Shown here in pieces: positions 9,404 through 17,021 of a DNA stretch of 64,000 nucleotides. Origin of the DNA: Cellulomonas fimi (GTDB lineage Bacteria > Actinomycetota > Actinomycetes > Actinomycetales > Cellulomonadaceae); contig NZ_JABCJJ010000007.1 in assembly GCF_012952065.1 (NCBI RefSeq), forward strand, positions 97,106-161,105, in the 5' to 3' direction. Below the pieces are notes generated by a model. The model did not search any database and was not told where the DNA came from. It worked only from the letters and a program-made list of their open reading frames with translations. Position 1 is the first letter of the stretch; each line of letters begins with the position of its first letter. The position numbers and the translations under genes were made by a program.

Positions 9404-9409
9404 AGGCTA
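9404..9409 (-). promoter_or_regulatory. -10 box of punA (leaderless pattern)
   Basis: Minus-strand TAGCCT, 6 nt, ATG. The remaining 9410-9520 is a GC-rich spacer shared with the divergent lpdA and holds imperfect GGGCAGGCGGGC-type repeats. Confidence 0.55.
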
Positions 9410-9519
9410 TCGGCCGAGGTGGGGCAGGGGCAGGCGGGCGGGCAGGCGGGCGGGCAGGCGGGGCGCGGGCAGGCCGGGCATGGGCAGGGCGCAGCGGGGC
9501 ACCTCCCGTGGCGTGCGGG

Positions 9520-9525
9520 CATGAT
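9520..9525 (+). promoter_or_regulatory. -10 box of lpdA (leaderless pattern)
   Basis: CATGAT followed by 7 nt and a GTG start at 9533. The same CATGAT box occurs 6 nt before nagA in this window. Confidence 0.4.
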
Positions 9526-9532
9526 GGTCGCC

Positions 9533-10969
9533 GTGAGCACCGAGGCGCAGGACCTGCAGCAGACCCGTGTCGTCGTCGTCGGCGGGGGCCCGGGCGGCTA
9601 CGAGGCGGCACTCGTGGCGCGGCGCCGCGGGGCCGACGTGACGGTCGTCGAGCGGGCCGGGATGGGCGGGGCCGCGGTCCTCACGGACGTCGTGCCGTCC
9701 AAGACGCTCATCGCGACGGCCGAGTGGATGACGTTGTTCGAGCACGCGCCCGAGCTCGGCATCCGGCCGGCGGGTGACGCGCGGACCATGGTCGAGGGCG
9801 AGTCGGCGGCCGTCCAGGTCGACCTCGACGTCGTCAACGCGCGCGTGCTGTCGCTCGCGGCCGCGCAGTCGGCCGACATCCGCGCGCGGATCGAGCGCGA
9901 GGACATCACGATCCTCGTCGGCACCGGCCGTCTCGACGGCCCGCAGCGTGTCGTCGTCGAGGACGAGGACGGCGGCACGACGACGCTCGACGCCGACGTC
10001 GTCCTCGTCGCCACGGGCGCGACCCCGCGCGTGCTCCCCGACGCCCAGCCCGACGGCGAGCGCATCCTCACCTGGACCCAGCTGTACGGGCTCAAGGAGC
10101 TGCCCGAGCGGCTGGTCGTCGTGGGCTCCGGGGTCACGGGCGCCGAGTTCGCGAACGCGTACAACGCCCTGGGCGCCGAGGTCGTGCTGGTGTCGAGCCG
10201 CGACCGTGTGCTGCCCGGCGAGGACCCGGATGCGGCCGCCCTCATCGAGGACGTGTTCCGCGCGCGCGGAATGACGGTCCTGTCGCGCTCGCGGGCGCAG
10301 GCGGCCGTCCGGACCGAGGACGGCGTGGAGGTCACCCTCGCCGACGGCCGTGTCGTCAGCGGCTCGCACGTGCTCATGGCGGTCGGGTCCACCCCCAGCA
10401 CGGCCGGGCTCGGGCTCGAGGAGGCCGGGGTGCGGCTCGGGCCGAGCGGGCACATCAAGGTCGACAAGGTCTCCCGGACGTCGGCGCGCGGTGTGTACGC
10501 GGCGGGCGACTGCACGGGCGTGCTGCCGCTCGCGTCCGTCGCGGCGATGCAGGGGCGGATCGCGATGGCGCACGCGCTCGGCGACGCGGTCATCCCGCTC
10601 GACCCCAAGGCGGTGTCGGCGACCATCTTCACGGCGCCCGAGATCGCGACGGTCGGGTACGACGAGGACCAGCTCAAGGCCGTCGGCACGGCGTACCTCG
10701 TGCGGACCCTCCCGCTGCGGGGCAACCCGCGCGCCAAGATGCTCGGCCTGCGGGAGGGGTTCGTGAAGCTCTACGCGCACTCGGTGACCGGGGTGCTGCT
10801 GGGCGGGGTCGTGGTGTCGCACCGGGCGAGCGAGCTGATCTTCCCGATCACGCTCGCGTTCGCGCGCCGGCTGACCGCCGACGAGGTGGCCGAGTCGTTC
10901 ACCGTCTACCCCTCGATGTCGGGGACGGTCGCCGAGGTCGCGCGGATGCTGCACCAGAACCGCGCCTGA
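9533..10969 (+). CDS. lpdA: NAD(P)H-quinone dehydrogenase, LpdA type
   Basis: 478 residues, flavoprotein disulfide reductase fold: FAD-binding VVVVGGGPGGYEAAL at the N-terminus, NAD(P)-binding VVVGSGVTGAEFANAY, FAD motif VYAAGDCTG, and a C-terminal dimerisation domain. The redox disulfide normally seen as GGTCLNVGCIPSK is replaced by GMGGAAVLTDVVPSKTL, without cysteines. This is the signature of M. tuberculosis LpdA (Rv3303c)-like quinone reductases rather than lipoamide dehydrogenase. ATGs at 9521/9524 are alternative starts; the GTG at 9533 is preferred because CATGAT then sits at -10 distance. Confidence 0.88.
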   Translation: MSTEAQDLQQTRVVVVGGGPGGYEAALVARRRGADVTVVERAGMGGAAVLTDVVPSKTLIATAEWMTLFEHAPELGIRPAGDARTMVEGESAAVQVDLDVVNARVLSLAAAQSADIRARIEREDITILVGTGRLDGPQRVVVEDEDGGTTTLDADVVLVATGATPRVLPDAQPDGERILTWTQLYGLKELPERLVVVGSGVTGAEFANAYNALGAEVVLVSSRDRVLPGEDPDAAALIEDVFRARGMTVLSRSRAQAAVRTEDGVEVTLADGRVVSGSHVLMAVGSTPSTAGLGLEEAGVRLGPSGHIKVDKVSRTSARGVYAAGDCTGVLPLASVAAMQGRIAMAHALGDAVIPLDPKAVSATIFTAPEIATVGYDEDQLKAVGTAYLVRTLPLRGNPRAKMLGLREGFVKLYAHSVTGVLLGGVVVSHRASELIFPITLAFARRLTADEVAESFTVYPSMSGTVAEVARMLHQNRA

Positions 10970-10999
10970 CGGCGGCGGCCGGGCGGCGGGCGCTCGGTA

Positions 11000-13159
11000 T
11001 CAGCGGGCCGCGCGCAGCGTCGCGAGGATCGGCAGGTGGTCCGAGAACGGGACGTCGAGCACCTCGACGTCGGCCGGCTCGAGGCCGCGCGTGAACACCC
11101 AGTCGATGCGGCGGTCGGGCGCGCGGCTCGGGAACGTCAGGGCGCCCGGGTCACCCGCGACGTCGACGGCGCTCTCGAAGCCGGCGTCCTGCATGCGGGC
11201 GATCTCGGGCCACCCGGGCTCGGCGTTGTAGTCGCCCGCGACGACGGCGGGGACGTCGACCGCGCGGGGCCCGGCGGCCGCCGACGCCCGGAGCAGCACG
11301 TCGAGCTGCTCGAGCCGGGTGGGTGTGTTGCTGTCGCGGTGCTGCAGGTGGACGGACGTGAGGCGGACCGGCGAGCCGTCGTCGAGCTCGACCGTCGCCG
11401 AGACCGCCGAGCGCCACTGGGGACCGTCGCCGTACGGCAGCCGCTGCGCCACGACGTCGTCGAGCGCGTAGCGCGACAGGATCGCGTTGCCGAACTGGCG
11501 GTCGGCCGCCGGGGCGAACACGTACGGCATGCCGAGCCGCTCCGACAGCCACGTCGCCATCTCCGCCCCGCCCCCCATGACCCAGCCGCGCGACACCTCC
11601 TGGAGCGCGACGACGTCCGCCTCGCTCGCCTCGATGACGCGCGCGACCTCCTCGAGCTCGACGGCCGGGTCGCCCGAGACCCCGTAGTGCAGGTTCCAGC
11701 TGAGCAGCCGCAGGCTCGTCCCGGGCGCCCGCTCGGCAGCGCGCGGCGTGGCGTCCGGCGCGACGAGGCCGGGGACGGCCCAGACCAGCACGACGAGCGC
11801 GGCGACGGGTCCGACGACGTCGCGGGAGCTCGCGGGGAGCCGCTCGGCCGCCTCCGGTGACCGGTGCACGCCCCCCGCGACCCCGAGCGCCGCGGCGGCC
11901 GCGACCATCACGAGCGCGTTCGGGAAGCCCAGCGGGACGTCGTAGTCGAGCTGGTAGGCGAGCAGCGGCAGGATCACCGCGAGCCCGGTGACGGACGCGG
12001 TCAGGGCCGTCCGTCCGACCGGGGGCGCGGGCGCGGACCCGTGGTCGGCGTCGGGCCGGGACGTGGCGCGCGCCGCGTCCACCGCGACGGCGTCGCCCGT
12101 CGGGCGCGGGGACCGCAGCGCCGTCGCGAGCACCACCGGCGCGCTCGCGAGCGCGACGAGCAGCGAGACGACCCGCAGCGGCTGCGCGCCCCAGAACACG
12201 CCGCCGACCGCGACCGGGAGGAGGAGCGCGGGCACCCACGCCCGCCGTAGCAGCGCGTCGGCCGCGCGCGGGACCAGGGCCACCACGGCCGCGGCGGCGA
12301 TCCCGAGCAGCAGCCACAGGACGGTGAGGTCCGCCTGCGCCGCCTGGGACGTCGCGAAGGCGTGGTTGCCGAGCGCCATGGCGGCGAGCGACAGGAAGGG
12401 CCCGAGCGCCCAGAGCCGGGCGGGTCGGCCCGCCGCGTCCGGAGCAGCCGGGTCGGGCTCGACCTGGCGGGCGGCCGTGGCCGCGAGGAGCGCGAGCGCG
12501 ACCGCGGCGCCGACCAGCACCACCGTGACGCCCCACCCGACGACGTCGCGGCGCCACACGGCGTCCCACGTGCCGAGCGCGCTCTGGAGCGCCACCTGCA
12601 GCCCGACGCCGATCGTCACGCCCGTCGCGGCGAGCAACCCGCCGGTGCCGCCGCCCGAGGCGGGTCGACGAAGGACAGCCGCGCACGCGAGCACCAGGAC
12701 GGCGATCGCGGCCGCGACCCCGACCAGGCCCGCCACGACCCGGGCACCGCCGTCGAGCGCCTGGACGGCCACCCGCACCACGGCGAGCACACCGACCCCG
12801 ATCGGTGTGACGCTGCCGAGCAGCACGTCCGGGGCGCGGCCCGTGGGTCCCGGCTCCGACCGGCTCCCCCGTCGGGCCACCACGACGAGCGCGGCGGCGA
12901 CGAGGCCGGGCAGGGCGTACGTGACCAGGGCCGTGACGGCGGCGCTCACGACCCCGGCGCTGAACGCGCGGTCGAGGAGCGGCCCGCTCGCCCGCACGAG
13001 CTCGAGGGTGAGAGCCGTGAGCAGCGTCAGGAGCGCGACCTGCACGGTCGCGGCCCGCGCGTAGGGCGCACGGGTCCGCGGTGTGCGGCCGCCGCGGCGG
13101 CTCCGCCGGTCAGCCGGTGCGGCGGGGGCGGGCGGGAACGGGTGCGGCGTCGTCGGCAC
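11000..13159 (-). CDS. Multi-spanning membrane protein with C-terminal endonuclease/exonuclease/phosphatase domain
   Basis: 719 residues from the GTG at 13159. The first two thirds hold about ten hydrophobic segments (from ATVQVALLTLLTALTLELV onward). The last ~250 residues form an EEP domain: LRLLSWNLHYG, ADVVALQEV, VVAGDYNAEPGW, RRIDWVF and SDHLPIL carry the expected Asn, Glu, Asp and His residues. EEP enzymes cut phosphodiesters in nucleic acids, lipids or inositol phosphates. Membrane anchoring suggests a lipid or periplasmic substrate (inference). A TTG 9 nt upstream is an alternative start, but a TAGGTT box 7 nt before the GTG favours the shorter form. Confidence 0.85.
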   Translation of the reverse strand: MPTTPHPFPPAPAAPADRRSRRGGRTPRTRAPYARAATVQVALLTLLTALTLELVRASGPLLDRAFSAGVVSAAVTALVTYALPGLVAAALVVVARRGSRSEPGPTGRAPDVLLGSVTPIGVGVLAVVRVAVQALDGGARVVAGLVGVAAAIAVLVLACAAVLRRPASGGGTGGLLAATGVTIGVGLQVALQSALGTWDAVWRRDVVGWGVTVVLVGAAVALALLAATAARQVEPDPAAPDAAGRPARLWALGPFLSLAAMALGNHAFATSQAAQADLTVLWLLLGIAAAAVVALVPRAADALLRRAWVPALLLPVAVGGVFWGAQPLRVVSLLVALASAPVVLATALRSPRPTGDAVAVDAARATSRPDADHGSAPAPPVGRTALTASVTGLAVILPLLAYQLDYDVPLGFPNALVMVAAAAALGVAGGVHRSPEAAERLPASSRDVVGPVAALVVLVWAVPGLVAPDATPRAAERAPGTSLRLLSWNLHYGVSGDPAVELEEVARVIEASEADVVALQEVSRGWVMGGGAEMATWLSERLGMPYVFAPAADRQFGNAILSRYALDDVVAQRLPYGDGPQWRSAVSATVELDDGSPVRLTSVHLQHRDSNTPTRLEQLDVLLRASAAAGPRAVDVPAVVAGDYNAEPGWPEIARMQDAGFESAVDVAGDPGALTFPSRAPDRRIDWVFTRGLEPADVEVLDVPFSDHLPILATLRAAR

Positions 13160-13164
13160 GCACG

Positions 13165-13701
13165 TCAACCTACCGGCGGCGGGGGCGGCGGTACCGGGGT
13201 CGCGGCTGCGCGGCGGAGCCGGACGTCACGCACGGCCGCCTCGACCTCGATCGTCGCGTCGTGGAGGACGAAGCCGGCCACCGTGACGCCCTGGACCCGC
13301 AGGTCCGCGGCGGCCTGGAGGTCCACGACGGCGACCGGGTCGCCATCGGGGCCGGACTGCACGAGGAGGAGCCCGGGCGGGATGTCACGCGCGCGCAGCG
13401 TCGAGTTGATGAGGCCGGTGAGGTGGTTGATCAGCCGGTGGACCGGCAAGGACCCGGCGTGGACGGCGAGCTCGAACGTCGCGCGGCCCTCGCGGAAGCC
13501 CGCGAACGTCGCGTCGACGGTGACCACCGGCGTGATCGCCGCGATCGCGCGGACGGCGAAGGGGGCCGCCGGCACGTCGCGGAGGTCCACGTCGACGCGC
13601 ACCCGCGCACCCGTGCAGCTGACACCCCGGACGGGCGGTGGCGGGGGAGCACCCTGCAGCGCGAGCTCGAGGGCCTCCGGGAACGGCAGGGTCAGGTGCA
13701 C
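13165..13701 (-). CDS. Conserved-looking protein of unknown function
   Basis: 178 residues from a GTG preceded by AGGAG at about 4 nt. There is no signal peptide, membrane segment or recognised motif. Predicted beta-rich alternation is visible (VRVDVDLRDVP, VTVDATFAGF, VAVVDLQAAADLRVQGVTV), ending in a short poly-proline tail. It lies 8 nt after the NUDIX gene and 5 nt before the EEP gene. I cannot name its function. Longer upstream frames to 13848 exist but run through the NUDIX gene and lack a ribosome-binding site. Confidence 0.65.
   Translation of the reverse strand: MHLTLPFPEALELALQGAPPPPPVRGVSCTGARVRVDVDLRDVPAAPFAVRAIAAITPVVTVDATFAGFREGRATFELAVHAGSLPVHRLINHLTGLINSTLRARDIPPGLLLVQSGPDGDPVAVVDLQAAADLRVQGVTVAGFVLHDATIEVEAAVRDVRLRRAAATPVPPPPPPVG
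13167..13172 (-). promoter_or_regulatory. -10 box of the EEP membrane protein, at the end of the preceding gene
   Basis: Minus-strand TAGGTT, 7 nt, GTG at 13159. It overlaps the stop codon region (13165-13167) of the gene before it, so the membrane protein could be transcribed both from the operon and on its own. Confidence 0.4.
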
Positions 13702-13709
13702 GGCACTCC

Positions 13710-14276
13710 TCAGGTCACGGTCGGGGCGGCAGGACCGCTCGCGTCCGACGGGTCGGGTCGACCCTCGAGCAACCGTCTCAGGTGCGGCCACGCCTCGCCG
13801 AACGCGGGGAGCAGCGACCGGCGCTCGACGTCGTCGAGGTCCACCCACGCGACCTCGACGCTCTCGGCGTCGGTCGCCGCGGGCTCGAGGTCGGTCAGCG
13901 CCTCGGCGAGCACGGTCGTGTAGGTCCAGCCGCCGTGGTCCACCACCGAGGCTCCCAGGACCCGCACCGCGCCCGGCGGTACGCCGGCCTCCTCGGCGGC
14001 CTCACGCAGCGCGCCCTGCTCGGCCGGCTCGCCCGGCGACAGCGCGCCGCCCGGGAACGCCCACGTGCCGCCCTGGTCGCTCCAGAGCGCGCGGTGCTGG
14101 AGCACGACGGCGTCGACGTCCCCGGACCCGTCGCGCCGCGCGAGCAGCAGCCCCGCCGCGCCGAACCGACCCCAGTGGCGGTGTCCCTGCGCGCACTCGA
14201 CCCAGCCGTCACCGGCGTGCCGGTGGTGCAGCCGGTCCACAGGGTCCACGCGGTCCACGCGGTCCACCGGGTCCAC
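13710..14276 (-). CDS. NUDIX hydrolase
   Basis: Up to 188 residues. The NUDIX box is complete: GGALSPGEPAEQGALREAAEEAG fits GX5EX7REUXEEXG, so it should hydrolyse a nucleoside diphosphate linked to another moiety with Mg2+. It belongs to the group starting with CAQGHRHWGRFGAAGLLL. The start is uncertain: the 5-prime end is five tandem 9-bp units each beginning GTG, encoding VDPVDRVDRVDPVDR, so translation could begin at any of them. It sits 12 nt after the biotin carboxylase gene. Confidence 0.85.
   Translation of the reverse strand: MDPVDRVDRVDPVDRLHHRHAGDGWVECAQGHRHWGRFGAAGLLLARRDGSGDVDAVVLQHRALWSDQGGTWAFPGGALSPGEPAEQGALREAAEEAGVPPGAVRVLGASVVDHGGWTYTTVLAEALTDLEPAATDAESVEVAWVDLDDVERRSLLPAFGEAWPHLRRLLEGRPDPSDASGPAAPTVT
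14232..14276 (-). repeat. Five tandem 9-bp repeats (GTGGACCSN) at the NUDIX gene start
   Basis: On the minus strand the units read GTGGACCCG, GTGGACCGC twice, GTGGACCCT, GTGGACCGG. Each unit carries an in-frame GTG, so loss or gain of units by slippage would change the N-terminus without shifting the frame. Confidence 0.85.
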
Positions 14277-14288
14277 GGCGAGGCCCGG

Positions 14289-16082
14289 TCAGCCCACGAT
14301 GTCGCAGATCTGGGTGCCCGCGGTGACGCTCGCGCCGACCCCGGCCACCAGCCCGGTGATGCGTCCCGCGCGGTGGGCGAGCAGCGGCTGCTCCATCTTC
14401 ATCGCCTCGAGCACGACGACGAGATCGCCCTCCGCGACCTCGGCGCCGTCCGCGACGGCCACCTTGACGATCGTTCCCTGCATGGGCGAGCACAGCGTGG
14501 TGCCGGTCGCGCTCGACGACGTCCGGGCAGGTGCGCGGCGTACGGGCCTGCGGGCCCCGGGGGACCGCCCGTTGCGGCTGCCTCCGAGCGAGAAGCCTGC
14601 GGGGATGACGACCTCGAGCCGCTTGCCGCCCACCTCGACCACGACCCGCTCCGTCGGGGCCGGCTCCTCGTCCGTGGGCGCGGCCGGGATCGCCGGCGCG
14701 GGGCCGCCGAGCGAGGGCAGACGCTCGGCGAACTCCGTCTCGATCCAGCGCGTGTGGACCGAGAAGGCCTGCTCGGGGTCGCTCGGCACGAACGCCGGCT
14801 CGTCGAGCACCGCACGGTGGAACGGGACGACCGTCGGGATCCCGACGATCTCGAGCTCGCTCAGGGCGCGTCGGGCCCGCTCCACCGCCTGGGTGCGGGT
14901 CGCTCCGGTCACGATGAGCTTGGCGAGCATCGAGTCGAACCCGCCCGAGATCGTGTCGCCCTCGACCACCCCGCTGTCCACCCGGACGCCCGGGCCGGAC
15001 GGCAGCCGCAGCGTCGTGATGCGACCCGGGGCGGGGAGGAAGCCGGCGGCCGGGTCCTCGCCGTTGATCCGGAACTCGATCGAGTGGCCGCGCGTGACGA
15101 CCTGGTCGTAGCCGAGCGGCTCACCCGCGGCGATCCGCAGCTGCTCGCGGACGAGGTCGATGCCGGCGACCTCCTCGGTCACCGGGTGCTCGACCTGCAG
15201 CCGGGTGTTGACCTCGAGGAACGAGATCGTGCCGTCGGCGCCGACGAGGAACTCGCACGTGCCGGCGCCGACGTAGCCCGCCTCCCGGAGGATCGCGATC
15301 GACGAGTCGACGAGCTGGGCGTTCTGCTCGGGCGAGAGGAACGGCGCCGGCGCCTCCTCGACGAGCTTCTGGTGCCGGCGCTGGAGCGAGCAGTCGCGCG
15401 TCGAGACGACGACGACGGTGCCGTGCATGTCGGCCAGGCACTGGGTCTCGACGTGCCGCGGCTTGTCGAGGTACCGCTCGACGAAGCACTCACCGCGCCC
15501 GAAGGCGGCGGTCGCCTCACGGACGGCCGACTCGAGCTGCTCGTCGATCTCCTCGGCGACGCGGGCGACCTTGAGCCCCCGGCCGCCGCCGCCGAACGCC
15601 GCCTTGATCGCGACGGGCAGGCCGTGCTCCGCGGCGAACGCGTGGATCTCCGCGGCGCCCTCGACGGGGTCCGAGGTGCCGGCCACGAGAGGGGCGCCGG
15701 CTCGCTCGGCGATGTGCCGCGCGCTCACCTTGTCGCCGAGCGCCTCGATGGCTGACGGCGGAGGGCCGATCCACACCAGCCCCGCCTCGGTCACCGCGCG
15801 CGCGAAGTCGGCGTTCTCGGCGAGGAAGCCGTAGCCGGGGTGCACGGCGTCGGCCCCGGCGCGACGGGCCACGTCGAGCAGCTTGGCGGCGTCGAGGTAG
15901 GTCTCGGCGGCGCGGACGCCGCCGAGCGCGAACGCCTCGTCCGCGAGCCGCACGTGCAGGGACTCACGGTCGGGGTCGGCGTAGACGGCCACGGAGGCGA
16001 TGCCGGCGTCGCGGCAGGCCCGGACGATGCGGACGGCGATCTCGGCACGGTTGGCGACGAGGACCTTCGTGATGGCGGGCAC
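14289..16082 (-). CDS. accA: Acyl-CoA carboxylase alpha chain (biotin carboxylase + biotin carboxyl carrier)
   Basis: 597 residues. The N-terminal biotin carboxylase part starts [16 protein letters not shown] and includes [14 protein letters not shown], the glycine-rich ATP loop [10 protein letters not shown], and [17 protein letters not shown]. The C-terminus is a biotinyl domain with EAMKMEQP (K562 biotinylated). It carboxylates its own biotin and hands the carboxyl group to a beta chain such as accD at 19789, giving malonyl- or methylmalonyl-CoA. The divergent birA would supply the biotin. GTG start with TACGGT 5 nt upstream. A proline/glycine-rich linker separates the domains. Confidence 0.95.
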   Translation of the reverse strand: MPAITKVLVANRAEIAVRIVRACRDAGIASVAVYADPDRESLHVRLADEAFALGGVRAAETYLDAAKLLDVARRAGADAVHPGYGFLAENADFARAVTEAGLVWIGPPPSAIEALGDKVSARHIAERAGAPLVAGTSDPVEGAAEIHAFAAEHGLPVAIKAAFGGGGRGLKVARVAEEIDEQLESAVREATAAFGRGECFVERYLDKPRHVETQCLADMHGTVVVVSTRDCSLQRRHQKLVEEAPAPFLSPEQNAQLVDSSIAILREAGYVGAGTCEFLVGADGTISFLEVNTRLQVEHPVTEEVAGIDLVREQLRIAAGEPLGYDQVVTRGHSIEFRINGEDPAAGFLPAPGRITTLRLPSGPGVRVDSGVVEGDTISGGFDSMLAKLIVTGATRTQAVERARRALSELEIVGIPTVVPFHRAVLDEPAFVPSDPEQAFSVHTRWIETEFAERLPSLGGPAPAIPAAPTDEEPAPTERVVVEVGGKRLEVVIPAGFSLGGSRNGRSPGARRPVRRAPARTSSSATGTTLCSPMQGTIVKVAVADGAEVAEGDLVVVLEAMKMEQPLLAHRAGRITGLVAGVGASVTAGTQICDIVG

Positions 16083-16152
16083 GGCTCACCGTAACGCCCG
16101 TGGTGACCGGCACACCTCGCCGCGCGCACGCTGCGGGAAGATTGCCGGTTCC

Positions 16153-16168
16153 TGCCAACCGTCTGGCA
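16153..16168. promoter_or_regulatory. Short palindrome in the less GC-rich region upstream of the alpha chain gene
   Basis: TGCCA-6 nt-TGGCA lies in a comparatively AT-rich patch (about 16139-16191, with GCATGC and TTTGTAGGAT beside it) between the maf terminator and the carboxylase start. Possible operator for a dimeric regulator; no known regulator site is recognised. Confidence 0.3.
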
Positions 16169-16219
16169 TGCGATTTGTAGGATTCCCACCGAGACGGTCG
16201 CCGTCGGCGGCCTCACGAT

Positions 16220-16252
16220 GGCCGATGTTGTGCTCAGTCCACAACGTCGGCC
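16220..16252 (-). terminator. Hairpin over the maf stop codon
   Basis: Arms 16220-16232 and 16240-16252 form a 13-bp stem with one mismatch on the minus strand (a G-T wobble on plus) and a 7-nt loop. The loop carries the maf stop codon (16234-16236). It probably ends the maf transcript and separates it from the alpha chain gene. Confidence 0.55.
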
Positions 16253-16908
16253 GTACCGGCTACCCCACGCCAGAGGTCGGGGACCGCCACCCCGACCTCC
16301 GCGAGCAGCTCGCGGAGCAGCGGCAGGCTCACCCCGACGACGCCGTGGTAGTCGCCGTCGACGCCCGTCACGAACGCGCCGCCCAGCCCGTCGACGGTGA
16401 ACGCGCCGGCCACGGCGAGCGGCTCTCCCGTCGCGACGTACGCGTCGATCTCGGCGTCGGTGAGGTCGGCGAAGTGCACGACCGTCGACGACGTCGCGCC
16501 GAACGTCCCGCCCGTGCCGCCCGCCTCGGGCTCGCGGTCGTCGATGAGCCAGTGGCCGGTGTGGAGGACGCCCGAGCGACCACGCATCCGGCGCCAGCGC
16601 CGGGTCGCGTCCGCCGCGTCGAGCGGCTTGCCGAAGATCTCGCCGTCGAGCTCGAGCATCGAGTCGCACCCGAGGACGAGGAGGTCGTCGTCGTCGGTCC
16701 CCACGCCCTCGCTCACGACGTGCTGCGCCTTGGCCTGGGCGAGGACCAGCACCGCGTCGGCCGGCTCGAGCGTGCCGAAGCGCTCGCGCGCGGCCGCGAG
16801 CGCGGCGTCCTCGTCCACGCCCGACGGCGAGACCAGCACGTCGATGCCTGCGGCGGCGAGCGTCGCGCGCCGGGCAGGAGAGGCGGAGGCCAGGAGGAGA
16901 CGGGTCAC
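16234..16908 (-). CDS. maf: Maf-family nucleotide pyrophosphatase
   Basis: 224 residues from a GTG chosen because the conserved N-terminus TRLLLASASPARRATL begins there. Other family marks: VSPSGVDEDAAL, GCDSMLELDGEIFGKPLD and GAFTVDGLGGAFVTGVDGDYHGVVG. Maf proteins hydrolyse dTTP, UTP or modified nucleotides to monophosphates and are tied to cell-division control in some bacteria. Between the DUF885 gene and the carboxylase alpha chain, as Maf genes often sit next to acyl-CoA carboxylase genes in actinobacteria. A -10-like TACGCT lies 8 nt upstream. Confidence 0.9.
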   Translation of the reverse strand: MTRLLLASASPARRATLAAAGIDVLVSPSGVDEDAALAAARERFGTLEPADAVLVLAQAKAQHVVSEGVGTDDDDLLVLGCDSMLELDGEIFGKPLDAADATRRWRRMRGRSGVLHTGHWLIDDREPEAGGTGGTFGATSSTVVHFADLTDAEIDAYVATGEPLAVAGAFTVDGLGGAFVTGVDGDYHGVVGVSLPLLRELLAEVGVAVPDLWRGVAGTADVVD

Positions 16909-17021
16909 GGCGACGGAGCGTATACGGCGCACGCCCTCGTCGCCGTCGCCGCGGGGGTCGTGCTGCTCGTCGCGATGATCCTGCTGGAGCACGGGCCGGC
17001 GCTGCTCGGCTCAGCCGCCCG

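Noticed and set aside
8553..9611. N-terminal extension of the phosphosugar mutase
   Set aside because: The open frame continues upstream through punA but is Arg/Pro-rich nonsense; the ATG at 8552 with the ATGA overlap and the family-like N-terminus decide the start.
9533..10969. Dihydrolipoamide dehydrogenase
   Set aside because: The redox-active cysteine pair is missing at the GMGGAAVLTDVVPSK position, so lipoamide chemistry is not expected.
14232..14276. CRISPR-like or satellite array
   Set aside because: Units are 9 bp without spacers; a simple tandem repeat.
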